Notes under the pieces: generated by a model
What the model was told of the DNA's origin: nothing
Database searches by the model: none
Seen by the model: the letters and a program-made list of their open reading frames with translations, nothing else
Part shown: piece by piece, positions 1-11,664 of the stretch
How positions within the stretch are numbered: position 1 is the stretch's first letter
How the letters are laid out: each line of letters opens with the position of its first letter
Assembly (NCBI GenBank): GCA_027924585.1
Contig: BSBM01000059.1
Location: 4,278,001 to 4,342,000, forward strand
Direction of reading: 5' to 3'
DNA from: Larix kaempferi
Lineage: Eukaryota > Streptophyta > Pinopsida > Pinales > Pinaceae
DNA: 64,000 nucleotides
Program-made: the position numbers and the translations under genes

Positions 1-666
1 TATCTACGGCATGCTCCTGTCCAGGAAGTGGGCTGCCGGATTAGGAGGGCACCTCCAAATGGACTAGTCACAAAAATTAAGAAGTTGAAAAATAGCCGAA
101 AGATAGAACAATCTATGGACGACATTGAAGGGAAACTTCTAGACAAACAGGAAGAAAATAGTTGTATCAGAAGTCATAATGAAGATCTTAAGGAACAACT
201 TAAGACATCTGAAGATGAAAAAAAATCGCAAGTTGAATTGATTAAGAGGTTTCAAAATGATAATAGGCAGTTAGAAAACAAGTTGGAAAAAATACAGAAC
301 AAAAACTTAAATCCTCAAGAGACGAAAATACAACTTCCAACTCAGATCAATGCTCTAAAGGCGACATTCGTAAACGAAAATGACATCGTGAAAGTTCCTT
401 ATCGACACCCCAACCATAAAAACCGATATTTCAAAAAGTGGGAAATGTCGAAAGATAATGGTACTAATGTGATCAAATCTCCTGACGACACATCAGTAGG
501 GAATCCCATCAGTCCACAACAAATCAATTTGGGATGGATTCATCCGTCGACGTATCAGAAGTTATGCTCTACACTTAGCAGTTCGTATCGACATGTTTCA
601 TCAGCCATGACATCGCAAAGAACAATGAGACAAAATTATAAGGCTTTGAGGACAAAGTCTTTCTAA
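1..666 (+). CDS. C-terminal part of coiled-coil protein of a non-autonomous LTR element (5' cut by window edge)
   Basis: The frame is open from base 1 to a TAA at 664-666 (221 residues visible), so the true start lies outside the window. Roughly residues 25-110 are a Lys/Glu/Gln-rich heptad-type coiled coil; the remaining half is basic and Ser/Thr-rich with no motif I recognise. The coil matches in style and in short stretches (IKKLK, then LL-K-EEN) the protein encoded on the minus strand at 17339-17136. Both ORFs are followed by a purine-rich tract ending GGCAA and then an LTR starting TGYTATGAATA, so they belong to one retroelement family. Function is unknown; a Gag-like structural role is only a guess. 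No frame damage is visible in this stretch, unlike most elements here. Confidence 0.55.
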   Translation, partial: YLRHAPVQEVGCRIRRAPPNGLVTKIKKLKNSRKIEQSMDDIEGKLLDKQEENSCIRSHNEDLKEQLKTSEDEKKSQVELIKRFQNDNRQLENKLEKIQNKNLNPQETKIQLPTQINALKATFVNENDIVKVPYRHPNHKNRYFKKWEMSKDNGTNVIKSPDDTSVGNPISPQQINLGWIHPSTYQKLCSTLSSSYRHVSSAMTSQRTMRQNYKALRTKSF

Positions 667-677
667 GAAAGTGGCAA

Positions 678-850
678 TGCTATGAATATTATATGTATGT
701 TAATTAAAGTTATTAATTATTAAGTGAAAGGGTGTAACCCTTCACTATACATTCTCAAGCCTATAAAAGCGAGCCTCATTGTAAATTATTAATCATGCAT
801 TATCAATTATATATTATTATTTTATCAAATGGAGTTATTTTCCATTGCAG
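678..850 (+). repeat. 3' LTR of the coiled-coil element (right end uncertain)
   Basis: The LTR begins TGCTATGAATATTA directly after a polypurine-like tract (AAGAAAGTGGCAA, 665-677). It shares ordered blocks with the LTRs at 16398-16654 and 18620-18894 read on the minus strand: the TATGAATA start, AATTATTAAGTGAAAGGGT near 716, and a CCTCATTGTAA block near 774. The 3' end could not be fixed because no second copy or target duplication is in the window; homology fades around 830-860. Confidence 0.5.
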
Positions 851-1970
851 GATTATTCGCTTGAATAATCACTGAGTATATCCGGACACGGATATAGCAT
901 GCACTTTGTCCATTTGTTAGACTGCCTACCATCACCTTTTTCTTGGCTGCCCACTGTCCAAACAGTGGACTGTCCATGCCTCGTTGGCTGCCCACTTTTC
1001 CCACTTTTTGACTGTCTCTTGTCCTCCTTTTGGGTCTGTTTGTTGTCCATGTTCTTGGCTGCAAATTGCTCTACAAAACAGTGCTCTTTCTCACCTCCAA
1101 CGCTGCCCTTTTTGCCCATCCATTTGACTGTCCATTTTCCACTGTTGACTGTCCATTTTGTCCCCTATTTTGGACAATCCTCCCTCTTTGCATCCCTGTC
1201 ATTCATCCCACCTTCATCTCTGCCCTAAAAGTCACAAAACAACAAAACGATAAAGAGTTTTTGCTAAGACTTAGTTAGTTTAATTACAAAGGTTTGTTAG
1301 TGGTTAGATCTTGTTTTCACTTTTGCATTTCATTGTTTTAGTTTTAACTCATTGTTTCAAAGCTAGTAGTTATTTGTTTCACTTTAGATCTTACTCAAAA
1401 GCTAGATTTTGCATATCAAAGTGAATGGCATATAGATTAGATCTTACTTTGCATTGCATTTAGATCTCATTTACAAGTTAGACTTGCATCTTAGACCTCA
1501 TTTATAAGTTAAAAGTTCAAAATAGTTTCAAGATCTATCTTTGACTTTGAGCTAGTAGTTAATGGGTGCCTAGTTTGAATGTTTTGTCTTGTAGGTGTTG
1601 AAGAGGACCAAAATTCAAAAGAGAAGTGAAAAGCAAGAAGAAATTGCCAAAGCTAATTGCAAAAGACAAGAAGAAACATAACCCAAAATCAAGCACCAAA
1701 ACCAAGAAGACTCAAACTTGTTGAGATTTTGAACCAAAGTGCCAATCATTCTCCTTTTGTAAAAAGCCATTAAGGCTTGTTTCATTTCATTTTTTCAAGC
1801 TTCGTCAAAAGGTTGAAATTCCTAAATATTGTACTTGTTTAATAAATCTCTGATTTGTGGGGTCTTTAATCCCCCACCCCCAACTTCCCCATTTGGGGAA
1901 GTCTTGAAGTGTCTTTGATTGGTTTTATTTTCTAGCTTAGATCTCTGATATGCTCTTAGATTAGTTTCCA
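851..1970. other. Gene-free repeat-like stretch
   Basis: No coding signal is convincing. From 898 to 1190 the plus strand is pyrimidine-rich with irregular recurrences of ACTGTCC, TTGGCTGCCCA and CCATTTT; overlapping short ORFs on both strands here are by-products of this composition. From 1300 to 1560 the words TAGATCTTA and AGCTAGTAGTTA recur loosely. It is probably decayed LTR or leader sequence; I cannot name the family. Confidence 0.35.
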
Positions 1971-2665
1971 TTTCAATAAACTGTTTAAAGTAGAAATCTT
2001 TTGAATTTCACTGATAGTGGATCAAGAGTGCTCTCTAGCGAAGAGTTGTTTTTTTTATTTTTCGATTTACTTACCCCCATGCTCTCCCGAGTACGGTCTT
2101 TGATCTGAAAGGGATTCTTGGGTAGATTAGACTTTATTTTCTGTTTAGTATTTTATTTTCATCTTGTCGCCTCTCTTTCAAGTTTTGACCAGAGTAAGCT
2201 AACTTTGGGATTGTGTCCCAAAGGCCACATAGTTTTGTGGTAGCTACTCGTTCCCCCGTTAGCATCTTGTGGACATCCAGCTATCTGGAAGGTTTCCAGG
2301 ACTGACGGTTCTAGCGATTAGCCTTGTTTGGAAGTTGATCCCACTTTAGAATAAATCTGCTTGGTAGAACACTAGATTTTGTTTTCTGTTATCTTCAAGA
2401 TCTTTCTTTGTGGTTGTCCTTATTTTTTTCAGTCATTTTCAGTTTCATTTACTTTATTAAGTTTCACAATCGCTTCATTTCTTGCAATAAAACGAACAAA
2501 GCCTCTTGAACTTGGCCAAATCCAAGTCAAGAGCACTCTCTGTCAGAGAGCATATAGATTTGCACTTTCCCCCTGCATTAGGCATTTTAAAGTAGGAAAT
2601 CTCTTGAACTATGGTCTTAAGACTAAGTCAAGAGCGCTCTCTGTCTGAGAGTTGAACAAGTGCTC
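1971..2665 (+). repeat. Imperfect repeats carrying CAAGAGYGCTCTCT palindromes
   Basis: Three copies of a block read roughly as AAAGTAGAAATC, then CTTGAA, then a palindrome-rich CAAGAGCGCTCTCTGTCTGAGAG-like end. The ends lie near 2022, 2525 and 2629; the last two are spaced 104 bp. The palindrome can form a short hairpin. The copies flank a C-rich stretch and are probably part of a retroelement leader. No protein is encoded. Confidence 0.4.
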
Positions 2666-3566
2666 TAAATAAATAAAACTTTTCAATCCACACTTCCCCC
2701 TTAATTAATTTATCTTGGTCGTTTGTCCAACACCCGTATGCTCTACCAACCGGAAACGGTTGGACTAGTACTCAGAAAGGTGAAGGACTTGATAATCTCA
2801 TAAGTGATAATTAATTCAAACTTTCAACCCCATAACCAACGAACTGGCGTTGTTCAAAAAGTATTCAAAGCAGTTCTCAGGGGAGGTGCCGGATTGCCGA
2901 ATCTGCGACACAGTGGCTGGTTAGCATTGCGCGCCTCGCTGTGATTCCCAGGTCCGACATGTCTCTTAAAGGAGCTGCTTAGAATGTCTTTCCGGACACT
3001 CTTTTGATATCCTTGGTTACAACCCTAATAATCAAGACCATTAAAACTTTGAAGTTACCAAGATAATTTGCATAACGATCTCACGAACAATTACTTTGAG
3101 ACGTATTTTTCAGCATCCCCCAGCACTACATTCAGTTATTTTGACTCCATTTTCCATTGGATAAGGCACTGGTCCTTTAAATCATTTTAAATTTATCTAT
3201 CCGTGGATGCTTTTAATTATCATAAGTCTTTACATACTGTTTCGCAACGTGGATTGCTTTTTATCTTATGTTTCATTTGAAGTAAACTTGTGTCTTTTCA
3301 TCAACTAAAACTCCTAAACAACACTCATCCGCATCACCACACATTTTAACACTTAGAAACAAGAGCCTTAGTGAAATTCTTTTTTAGGGACTACCCCCCT
3401 TGGCTTCGTTAGGAGTTTTCCTAAACAGAGGAGCTGGGATTTAGGTGACAGTACCTAGCTCATTGCTTGCCCCCAAGGCCACACCTCTCCCTGCTTCCAG
3501 CGAGGGAGACAGCTTTCAAGAGATTTCCGCTGCAGGTGTGCGATCGACGGACAACACAGTCGAACT
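2666..3566. other. Gene-free stretch before the gypsy pol fragment
   Basis: There is no supported ORF. An 18-bp hairpin (CCAACCGGAAACGGTTGG) lies at about 2757-2774. The block near 3138-3175 (TTTGACTCCATT, then AAGGCACTGG) recurs in altered form near 9380, 20700, 29030 and 33330, where the last three precede LTR ends, so this is probably retroelement non-coding sequence. The junction to recognisable RT is abrupt near 3567. Confidence 0.35.
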
Positions 3567-4360
3567 TGGGAAGATCATTTAAAGCACCTTGATGAAGTAC
3601 TCGGAATCCTAAAAGAACAATCACTATATGCCAAGACGTCCTTTTGCGAGTTCGGTATGCAAGAGATGTTGTATTTGGGACACGTGATAGGAGCAAATGG
3701 GGTACGGGTACACTTGGAAAAGATTAGAGCCATACTGGATTGGCCTACACCTAAAAATGTGACAGAGTTGAAAGGATTTTTGGGCCTTTGCACCTACTAC
3801 AGGAGGTATGTCAACGGTTTCTCACAGATGACAGCACCACTCACAGATCTTACTAAAAAAGGGGCATTCAGTTGGTCAGAGGGATCACAACGGACATTTG
3901 AAGAAATGAAAAAGGTAATGAGTTCATACCTTGTACTAGCACTACCAGATTTTACACATCCATTCATATTAGAATGTGATGCTTCAGGAGAGGGTGTGAT
4001 GCTTCAAGAGAGGGTATAGGAGCAATATTGATGCAGAATAATCACCCTATTGCATTCGAAAGTAGAAAACTCAAGGACTATGAGCGCCACTATTCAATAT
4101 ATGACAAGTAAATGTTAGCCATTCTCCATGCACTAACAAAGTTCAGGCAATACTTAGTGGGTGGCAGATTCAAGATTAAGACAGATCACAACAGCTTCAA
4201 GTACTTCCTGGGACAGAAAGAATTGAACGAGGCAACAAAAATGAGTGAGTAAGATTCAAGACTATGACTTTGAGATTGAATAGATAAAGGGAAAAAACAA
4301 TGTGGTAGCAGATGCACTTTCTAGACGACTAGCCACTTTATCTCTTATGAGCATTTCATC
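3567..4360 (+). pseudogene. Ty3/gypsy pol: end of reverse transcriptase and RNase H (broken)
   Basis: The frame from 3567 reads the C-terminal RT of a chromovirus-type gypsy element (HLKHLDEVLGIL, then YLGHVI, then FLGLCTYYRRYV), then the RNase H start (ECDASGEG). The RT active-site region (YxDD) is missing because the copy starts after it. A 20-bp direct duplication at 3976-4015 shifts the frame inside RNase H. Beyond it the frame continues as FESRKLKDYERHYSIYDK with a TAA where Glu is usual, then FLGQKELNEATK, then VVADALSRR. Further stops follow. It is the first part of one element continuing to 5738 and cannot encode an active enzyme. Confidence 0.85.
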
Positions 4361-5130
4361 GGATTAAAGATCTCATCTTTTGGTCGAATACTCCAAAGAT
4401 AAGTTTACTTGCGAAATATTGGATGGACAGGTTCAAGATGACAGGTATAGAGTAATAGATGACATTATATACTATAAAAACATAATCTACTTAGTCATCG
4501 AGTCTGCACTTAAGAAAAAGATTCTACAAGCTTCTCATAACTCACCTTTAGCAGGACACCAGGGGTTTCTTAAGACATGCAGGCAGATTAGAGAGAGGTT
4601 CTCATGAAAGGGCCTCAAGAATGATGTAATGCAGCACTTGAGGGAATGCAGTTTGTGCCAACAGAATAAGATAGAGCATAATCATCCAACAGGTCTACTA
4701 CAACCATTACCCATTCCCGAGCAAAAATGGGAAAGCATTTCAATGGACTTTATTACAGGGTTTCCCAAGGTACGGGGTAGAGACTATTTCTACGTAGTGG
4801 TGGACAGGTTGACTAAGTTCACTCACTTCTTTTCCATTCCTTCCGACTATTCAACCGCACAGGTCCCGGATTGTTTTTCACAGAGGTATTCAGGTTGCAC
4901 GGGTTACCTAAGACCATTGTCAGTGATGGAGACAGCAAGCTCACCAGAGCATTTTGGCAGGAGCTTTTCAAGTAGGTTGGGACAGAATTGGCGATGAACA
5001 CAAGTTATCATCCTCAAATCGACAGACAGACAAAGATAGTTGACAAGTGGATTGAGGGATACTTGAGGAACTATGTATCAGGTCAGCAGAGGACATGGAT
5101 TAAATGGCTACACCTAGCGGAACACTGCTA
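4361..5130 (+). pseudogene. Ty3/gypsy integrase (zinc-binding and core domains, broken)
   Basis: This continues the pol from 3567. The H-H-C-C zinc-binding part is visible (SHNSPLAGHQG at about 4534, CSLCQQNK at about 4648), separated by a stop near 4605. The core follows (SMDFITGF, then [15 protein letters not shown]), with the first catalytic Asp present. A frameshift near 4860 moves the rest to another frame, where [14 protein letters not shown] holds the second Asp. At the third catalytic position the usual Glu of DGQTE reads as Lys (IDRQTKIV, about 5020). The integrase is therefore dead by frame damage and by active-site loss. Confidence 0.85.
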
Positions 5131-5150
5131 CGATACTACACACCATCGGT

Positions 5151-5738
5151 ATGACTCCTTTTAAAGCATTGTACAGTTATGATGCCTTATCTTTTGCAGA
5201 TTTGATATTTAGTGACAGCAGGGCTCCTAAAGCCAAGGAGAGCTTTCAGGAAAGTCAAGATATTCTTAAGATACTCAAAGAAAACGTACAGGTTGCCCAA
5301 AATCAGCAAAACGTATATGCAGATAGACACAGGATCGAGCGCAGTTTTGAGGTAGGGGATTTGGTATATTTACGTCTACAACCTTACAGACAATCGTCGC
5401 TTAAAAAGAAAGGAGCAGAGAAACTTAAGCCTCGCTTTTATGGTCCTTACAAGATAATATGGAAAGTGGGAGAGGTGGCATATGAGCTCGAATTACCAAA
5501 GGAAAGCAAGATTCATAACGTGTTCCATGTGTCTAACCTCAATAAAGCAGTAGGTCAACAGATTGTTACTTCATCAGAACTACCCCCCCTTGATGATGAG
5601 GGGCAACTGATATTGGTTCCAGAACAAATCCTGGAAGTTTTCTTTTTTGAAAGAAAACTAAGGAACAGCATCATACGAGAGTACTTGGATCAATGGAAAG
5701 AATTGTCTATAGAAGAGGCCACTAGGGAAGGAGAATAG
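5151..5738 (+). CDS. Gypsy chromovirus pol C-terminus with chromodomain-like tail
   Basis: An intact 195-residue frame encodes the end of the gypsy polyprotein: MTPFKALYSYD (integrase end), a charged linker, the GPY/F module (KPRFYGPYKI, then VFHVSNL), and a tail resembling the chromodomain of plant chromoviruses (VPEQILEVF, then YLDQWKELSIEEATRE). The Trp usual after EAT is Arg here. It stops at TAG 5736-5738, about 45 bp before the polypurine tract. It is a remnant of the same element as 3567-5130; the integrity of this last part is probably chance survival. Confidence 0.85.
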   Translation: MTPFKALYSYDALSFADLIFSDSRAPKAKESFQESQDILKILKENVQVAQNQQNVYADRHRIERSFEVGDLVYLRLQPYRQSSLKKKGAEKLKPRFYGPYKIIWKVGEVAYELELPKESKIHNVFHVSNLNKAVGQQIVTSSELPPLDDEGQLILVPEQILEVFFFERKLRNSIIREYLDQWKELSIEEATREGE

Positions 5739-5781
5739 GTATTACAGCACCCAGCTTACAATTGCTTGAGGACAAGCAATT

Positions 5782-5796
5782 TCGAGCGGGGAGGAC
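5782..5796 (+). other. Polypurine tract of the gypsy element
   Basis: The purine-rich run GAGCGGGGAGGAC directly precedes TGTAATGTCC, the usual arrangement for the plus-strand primer next to a 3' LTR of Ty3/gypsy elements. Confidence 0.65.
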
Positions 5797-6590
5797 TGTA
5801 ATGTCCGCTTTTGCTTAAGCATAGAGGACCATCCCGCTAACCTATCTAATTCCCATAGGGTCGAACGGGTACTGACATTCAGGGAATTGAGTGAGGATTG
5901 ATGCCATTTACACCATAAGAAGATCTTAATTATGGTTATTAGATCATCAGTAGGTAAAGGATGGCCGTAGGAACTAGGCGCCCCCTACATGCATGGCATG
6001 CGAGCCAGATTTCATATTGCGTGCACTGAAACACCTTTATTGAGCTTTCATACACATGAAAAGCACTGCATGCGAGTCAGCTGGAAATTAGAAGAGAAAA
6101 GTGACATAGTCATGCAAAAGTCAGGTCAGACCATGTGAAAGTTATAAAAGAAAGGTAAAGTGAGTGAGTAAGATCTGCTTATCTGATTATTGATTTGAGA
6201 AGTCGACTTGGAGAGCTTGTTATCACATCTATGCTAGCTGGAGCTACCATCAGACTATGTGGCCGAGGAGCACACAGTACTTTTTTTTCTAGATCAGAGA
6301 TCGAATGCCTTCAGAGGAGGCACACAGTTTTGTTCAGACTACCCCGAGCAGATTTATCAGTGGGGACAGATGACTTATTGTATTGTCCAGACATGTATAC
6401 ATTATTGCCTACAGAGGCACCCTTCTTTGCCAGGCTCTGCATAAGCCCATTGAGACAGTTGCTTAGCCATATTTTTGATAGAGTGTCACAGAGTATTGCT
6501 AGTTTACTACTTATTGTCCAGATTCAGTTGAGATCCAGTTTCAGAGTCAGCGGCAGCAGCAGGTATATGGTGCAGCAGGTATAGCATTTT
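5797..6590 (+). repeat. 3' LTR of the gypsy chromovirus (right end not fixed)
   Basis: It begins TGTAATGTCCGC, a common start of plant chromovirus LTRs, right after the polypurine tract. The part at 6060-6195 (GCATGCGAGTCAGCTG, then TTAGAAGAGAAA, then GTTATAAAA) has a diverged relative at 31145-31280. TTATAAAAG at about 6142 is a plausible TATA box. No 5' LTR of this element is in the window, so the right end is uncertain; repeat-like sequence runs on past 6.6 kb. The 61- and 129-residue ORFs inside it have no recognisable content. Confidence 0.55.
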
Positions 6591-8680
6591 ATATTTATTG
6601 CTTATGTTGCTGATTAGACTTGTTTATTCATGATAGTACACTGACTTTACATATTATGTTGATGTGGTGATCCAGCTGCTATTATGTTGTGTTGGCCCTT
6701 GGTGATGTCCGTCCACCCCTTCAGTAGGCTCCTATTTATGCACACCGGATCACATTCCCACTATTTGTATAGACTTGGTCACCTAGTCCCCTTTGGTAGC
6801 TGACTTTGGATCCACCTCCACCTCCTCCACCCATCTGACTCATTCATGACTGATCTTTCCCGACTTGGATTCTGATTTGTGACATTGAGGATCCCCTTCC
6901 CCGCTGATCTCTGAGTATGCCATGATTCCCTGTCTTTTGTGCCTCGGCTCTTTAGTGTGTGAGATGCACTCTCAAACCTGGGATTTGCTCCTGTCGGTTG
7001 CCCCCGATGTTGCAATGCAGTATAGGAGTGTGTAGCCTCACCGGGTGTTCCCCATTGGTCATCGAAGCATGTATTGCTCACCCCCATTACTTTGCAGTAT
7101 GAACACCTTCATTATATCTATTGAGATATGTATGTAGCCCAAAAGGGTCTTGATGTAAAATGAAGAAATGAAGAAATGTAAAGCAAGCCAAGAAGGCTAA
7201 TGTAAATGTAAAATCTAGCCAAAAAGGCTAAGTATGAAATTCATTGTAAAATCCATGCAATGTGTTTGTAAACACACATGGACACAGGTCAACCGTACAT
7301 GTCAGCATTTGTAGTGGTTATTTCCTCACCTAGTCCTGCGGGGCAAGGAGGTGAGAGGGAGCAAGGGACAAGCTCAAGATTGTCCCCTAGAGTCTCAAGT
7401 TACGGTTTGCCGGACACCCAATTTGGCAGCTCTAGAAAAGAACCTCACGGAGTCTTCGGGCACAGATGTGAGTTGTGAGGTACTTTTTACATGACCAATG
7501 GCGGTTTCCCTGCACTATACCCATTTGTGAGGCACCGCCCTTCCCGTGTTGTATCATGGTATGCTTATCTCAATGGACCCCGCTTTCTCGAGTTATCCAA
7601 AGGGTCACATGATCTTTGTCCTTGTCATCCCTCATCCTTCACCTTGTACTCCACATCACCCAAAGTCAGCTAGGTGGTCAAGTCCATAGGTTGTGCATAG
7701 GAGATGAGTCTTTTGGATGTGGTGGGCCCACCTCACCATGGGCCTCATGTTTTTGAGATATTGTATATTTTTATCACCATATTGATATTTTATTGTTTAG
7801 TAATGTACTAACATGTATAAGGAAGCCTATCGCTTCATATTGCATACAGGTATCCAGCCAGCACCATGTTGACCAGATTTTATTTGGTCAAACTAGGTTG
7901 ACCAGGCCAAAAATGGGCCCGAAAAAAATATTGCTATCGAGATTTTGATTTTGGTAACTTGTATTCTATTGGGGTCCGATATGAACCTCCAAGCATCAGA
8001 ATTTGATAATGTTGAGGCAGCGATGAGATTTTTTAATTATTATGGGTCATTAATGACCTGTTTTAATTAAAAATAGTGGATTTTGGGCAAACAGTGCCTA
8101 AATGATGGATCGTGGTCGTTCAAGTGACCATATCTACTATTTTTGGGGTCCACGATCGCATTGCAACAGAGGGTTCGACAATCCGGGCACTAGAAGTGGG
8201 TCAAAAGCCCAATTTACAGCTTTAGCAATAAAAACCAGCAGTTAATTAAAGGAAAAATCAAAAAATTGGCAAAGGCAACTATGGCAAATGGCAAAAATCA
8301 AAGGCTGGCTAATATAGGGGTGACTTGTAAGGTAATTTGGTAATGTTTGGACATAATCTTTGTTGGTGGGACCCTCCATTGGACCAGCTCACTTGGGGAG
8401 GTCGAATTTGCCCATTAGGGGCGTTTTTCCTCACTTAGCACATTTCGATTTTGATGTATTTTGTGGTGGGACCTTCATGTATTAGCCAAGGGGGATAAAA
8501 TATGTTATAGACCCCCTAGCTTGTGTCTTATGTGTTGTATGGGCCCCACAAGGGGACCCCCTCTCCACTTGTGCGCTACACTTGGGCAATTTGCACCCCC
8601 TCTTGGCTCACTCTCCACCATTCGATTTAGTTGATGGGGGATTGATTCCAGCCCTCCATTTTGGAGGGAATATGTTTTTG
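6591..8680. other. Gene-free, probably decayed LTR-type DNA
   Basis: No coding region is supported. A short direct repeat (AAGAAATG twice near 7162) and GC-richer stretches (7330-7640) occur. From 7730 to 8560 the words TGGTGGGACC and GGGCCC recur. I see no target duplication or PBS that would delimit an element. Confidence 0.3.
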
Positions 8681-10780
8681 CGAGTGGCTTTTCTCTATAA
8701 GAGAAGGCACTCACCCATTGTATTGTCTCTCCTGGCATTTTGGACTTGGAATAGAAGAGAAAACGACTTGAAGCTTCTTACTTGGCTCTTGTGTGATATT
8801 CTTTTGAGATTGTTGATTGCCATACTATCTTGATGCACTAGAGTAGATTGTGAATGTTTCCAGCATTGTATTTCTCACCATTGTTTGCAGCAAGCACAAA
8901 AGTCTTGGAGGAGGGCGCACCATTTGGCTGCCACTGCTGCTCCACTCTCCGGATTGGTAACAAAAGGGAAGTGTTTTTGCCATTTCAGCCAAGCATTTTC
9001 TCTCATCTTTTATTTGTATTGCTGTAGATTTCACTTCTTTGTCAATACTAATTTGATCTATGTCCATTGGTGTTGGCAGGCAAGGAGGACGAGTTGGTGG
9101 GGAGAGGGCAAATCGATTTCATCTGGGGACTTCTTCAATCGACTCTATTTGATCTTCGGGACGTACAACCTCATCAAAATCAAAGATATCAGCTAGTACC
9201 AAGTAGGTGTTCCATCTCATTCTCTTGCATTTCAATTTCTAGATAGCTGAAGAGAGTAACTTACGTTAAAACCCTAAAAATTAAAATCTTTAAAATCCAC
9301 CGTTAGAATTTATTTTGCTTGTAAACCCGCTTATGAAACGTTATCAAAAGCCTATATCTCAAGTTTCACTTAGTTTCGACTCCATTTACCCACCTAACCA
9401 GGCACTAGTCAATTTTTTATTTTGCCCCACTTGGGCAAACTGGTCAAACACGCTGTTGGGTATGTTTTTGGGTTCTGGGTACTTTAGATTTGGATTGAAA
9501 ACGCCATTTTATCTTAAGTAAACAAGTATCGTTTATCTGGGTACTAAGCTAATCTTATTTTCTAATCATACTTGGTTGCTGGTCACTTATTACATCACCA
9601 TTATTTCACTACTTGTGTCCATCAGTTGGTTGAATTTAGACTTAGGAGCTCACCTACACTCATCCCTTGTTTTCTTCTCTTATTCTTTTGGGATTTGGGT
9701 GTATTTTTGTCTCTCAACCATCACTAGTTGAGCAGGGTCTCCTCCTTGACTTGGCTAAGTGCCTCGTCTAAAGTGACAATAACCTTGTCCGGTGTGACTT
9801 CCGTTCATTGAGCGAAGGACTTGGCCATTGCTGGTTACACCTTCCTAGCTGTCCACCCTCTACCATCCCTGTTGGGACACCTTACTTCAACAGCTAGAAC
9901 TTGTTTGATAACAGAGCTCAGAGAACCAGTTTAGGGTTGAGGGCACACCACTCAACCATTCAGTGTATTTCAGCAACGAAATCTATCTTCCCTAGTCACT
10001 ATCAAGGTTGGATTATCCAGATTCAGCATTACTACTATCATCAAGTATCATTCTTTAACATTCTACAGGGTTCAAGCTATATACGAATCAAGGGAACTCA
10101 CTATCCTTGCATGGGCGAATTGCACAAGTGAGCTATCTTCATATCTCATCACACAATGATCCTTTTGTCAGCATGTTGGCTTCATCCTTCCGAGAGCACC
10201 ACTATTACCCTAATCCTAGAAAACGGGGGTTCCTATTTGGATCCAGGAGCTAGTTATCAGCATCATCATTATTCAAAGGATGCCTTCTCCTACATGGGCG
10301 ACTTTCCTTAAGGAGGCAGTTCGAATTAGGTCTCAGACTTCATGCATGGCCTGCATGCTTACTCCATATTGATCAGAGGGGCAATATAACCCTAGTAGCA
10401 GCTTCTGGAAGCATTCTAGCATCATTGGAGCAGTTATTATCCACTTCTTCCTCTGAGGAGGGCACGTTTACCACGAGGGCACATTAGTGGAGTGAGATCT
10501 TCTAATATCTCGTCCGATCCTTGGCACAATTTTTGCATGCTGGTCTCATATTGACGTATATCCACTACTTCATTTGATGGTACGTACATGCATCTTTTCT
10601 ATCCCTATTTTATAGCATTTTTTATTATCTAGGTTATTTAGGGGTTGGAAAACCCATGCATGCTCATGCAAACATAGTTCAGTACATGCATTCATGTTTG
10701 CTTCAAGTATTGAGCCATAAAGACTACTAGCAAGCAACAAAAACTCCATAAATAGACAGAACTATCCGTTGGCATATTAC
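8681..10780 (+). other. LTR-like non-coding block with a TATA box at about 8695
   Basis: CTCTATAAGAGAAGG near 8695 looks like an LTR promoter followed by a transcribed leader. Near 9912 the plus strand reads GAGCTCAGAGAACCAG then TTTAGGGTTGAGGGCACAC, closely matching 31293-31330, so both belong to one LTR-derived family. From 9950 to 10560 short words such as ATCATCA recur. No reading frame has recognisable protein content. Confidence 0.3.
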
Positions 10781-10783
10781 AAC

Positions 10784-11035
10784 AAGTGACCAAAATAGGT
10801 CACTAGGACTAGAAAGTTCCATTGAATGAAATGAAGTATTTGGTCCAGTAATTTTGAACTAATGAGAGATATGAAAGCATAACTAATGAGAGAAAGATAT
10901 AAAGGCATGTACCAGAGTTAGAGAAAGAAAAGGAAAAAGACATTATTAATGTCCACAAGTGACCAAAATAGGTCAATGGGAGTAGAAAGTATAAGTCGTC
11001 ACAATAGCAATGTGAGACAGCCAAATGCAACTCCT
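10784..11035 (-). repeat. Two partial copies of the dispersed GGTC repeat
   Basis: GTGACCAAAATAGGTCA with shared flanks occurs at 10788-10804 and again at 10955-10975, the second followed by the diagnostic GTGAGACAGCCAAATGCAA tail. The same family is found at 25291-25387 (opposite strand), 39411, 40461, 46111 and 49525. Read on the minus strand the family ends in a GGACATTAATAAAATTATC block, which holds a polyadenylation-type AATAAAA. Confidence 0.55.
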
Positions 11036-11153
11036 AGGCACAAAGAAACAGAAATAAAAATAGAGTACCAACAAGTAAACCCAGAAGTAAACACTGAAAA
11101 GGACTAAAGGTAGCTACTTCAATGTGTAACAGAGGGGGCATAGAAGAGAACCA

Positions 11154-11384
11154 TTACTCTGAACCAGAAGTAAAAGTGGAGCTATTGCTCTTCTCGTTAA
11201 TCACCATGAAGGTACCAGTGCAGAATTTATGAATGTCCTCTAGGCAATGGTTGGAACTCAGTGGACCAAGCTGGATAATCCTGGTGGGAACCCAAGCGCT
11301 ACCACCAGGAGCTTTCCTCAAATATGAGACCGAAGAGATAAATCTAGCAATTGGCCTTAGACTACTCCATCTAGTAATGGGCAT
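11154..11384 (-). other. Unrecognised 76-residue ORF
   Basis: The minus-strand frame is open and moderately complex in composition (KAPGGSAWVPTRI), ending TAA at the left. I recognise no domain. Its start lies inside the first unit of a 146-bp tandem duplication at 11373. It lies in repeat-rich intronic DNA, so a real gene is unlikely; a retroelement leftover is more probable. Confidence 0.15.
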
Positions 11385-11664
11385 CTAACTGCTATAATAA
11401 TTTATTTACACATCAATCTAAAGACAGAATAATGTCAAAAACTGCAAGTGACAGTCGAGAATTTTCTACAGAAAATGCCAAAATAACTCAAGTCAATGTA
11501 AAGTGTCAACCTAAAATGAGTAATGGGCATCTAACTGCTATAATAATTTATTTACACATCAATCTAAAGACAGAATAATGTCAAAAACTGCAAGTGACAG
11601 TCGAGAATTTTCTACATAAAATGCCAAAATGACTCAAGTCAATGTAAAGTGTCAACCTAAAATG
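11373..11664. repeat. 146-bp direct tandem duplication
   Basis: Two head-to-tail units, 11373-11518 and 11519-11664, start AGTAATGGGCATCTAACTGC and differ at only a few positions (for example CTACAGAAA against CTACATAAA). The period of exactly 146 bp was read from the repeated word positions. It holds no gene. Confidence 0.9.

Noticed and set aside
825-1278. Four overlapping ORFs on both strands
   Set aside because: All derive from a pyrimidine-rich, word-repeating stretch; no domain and no start context.
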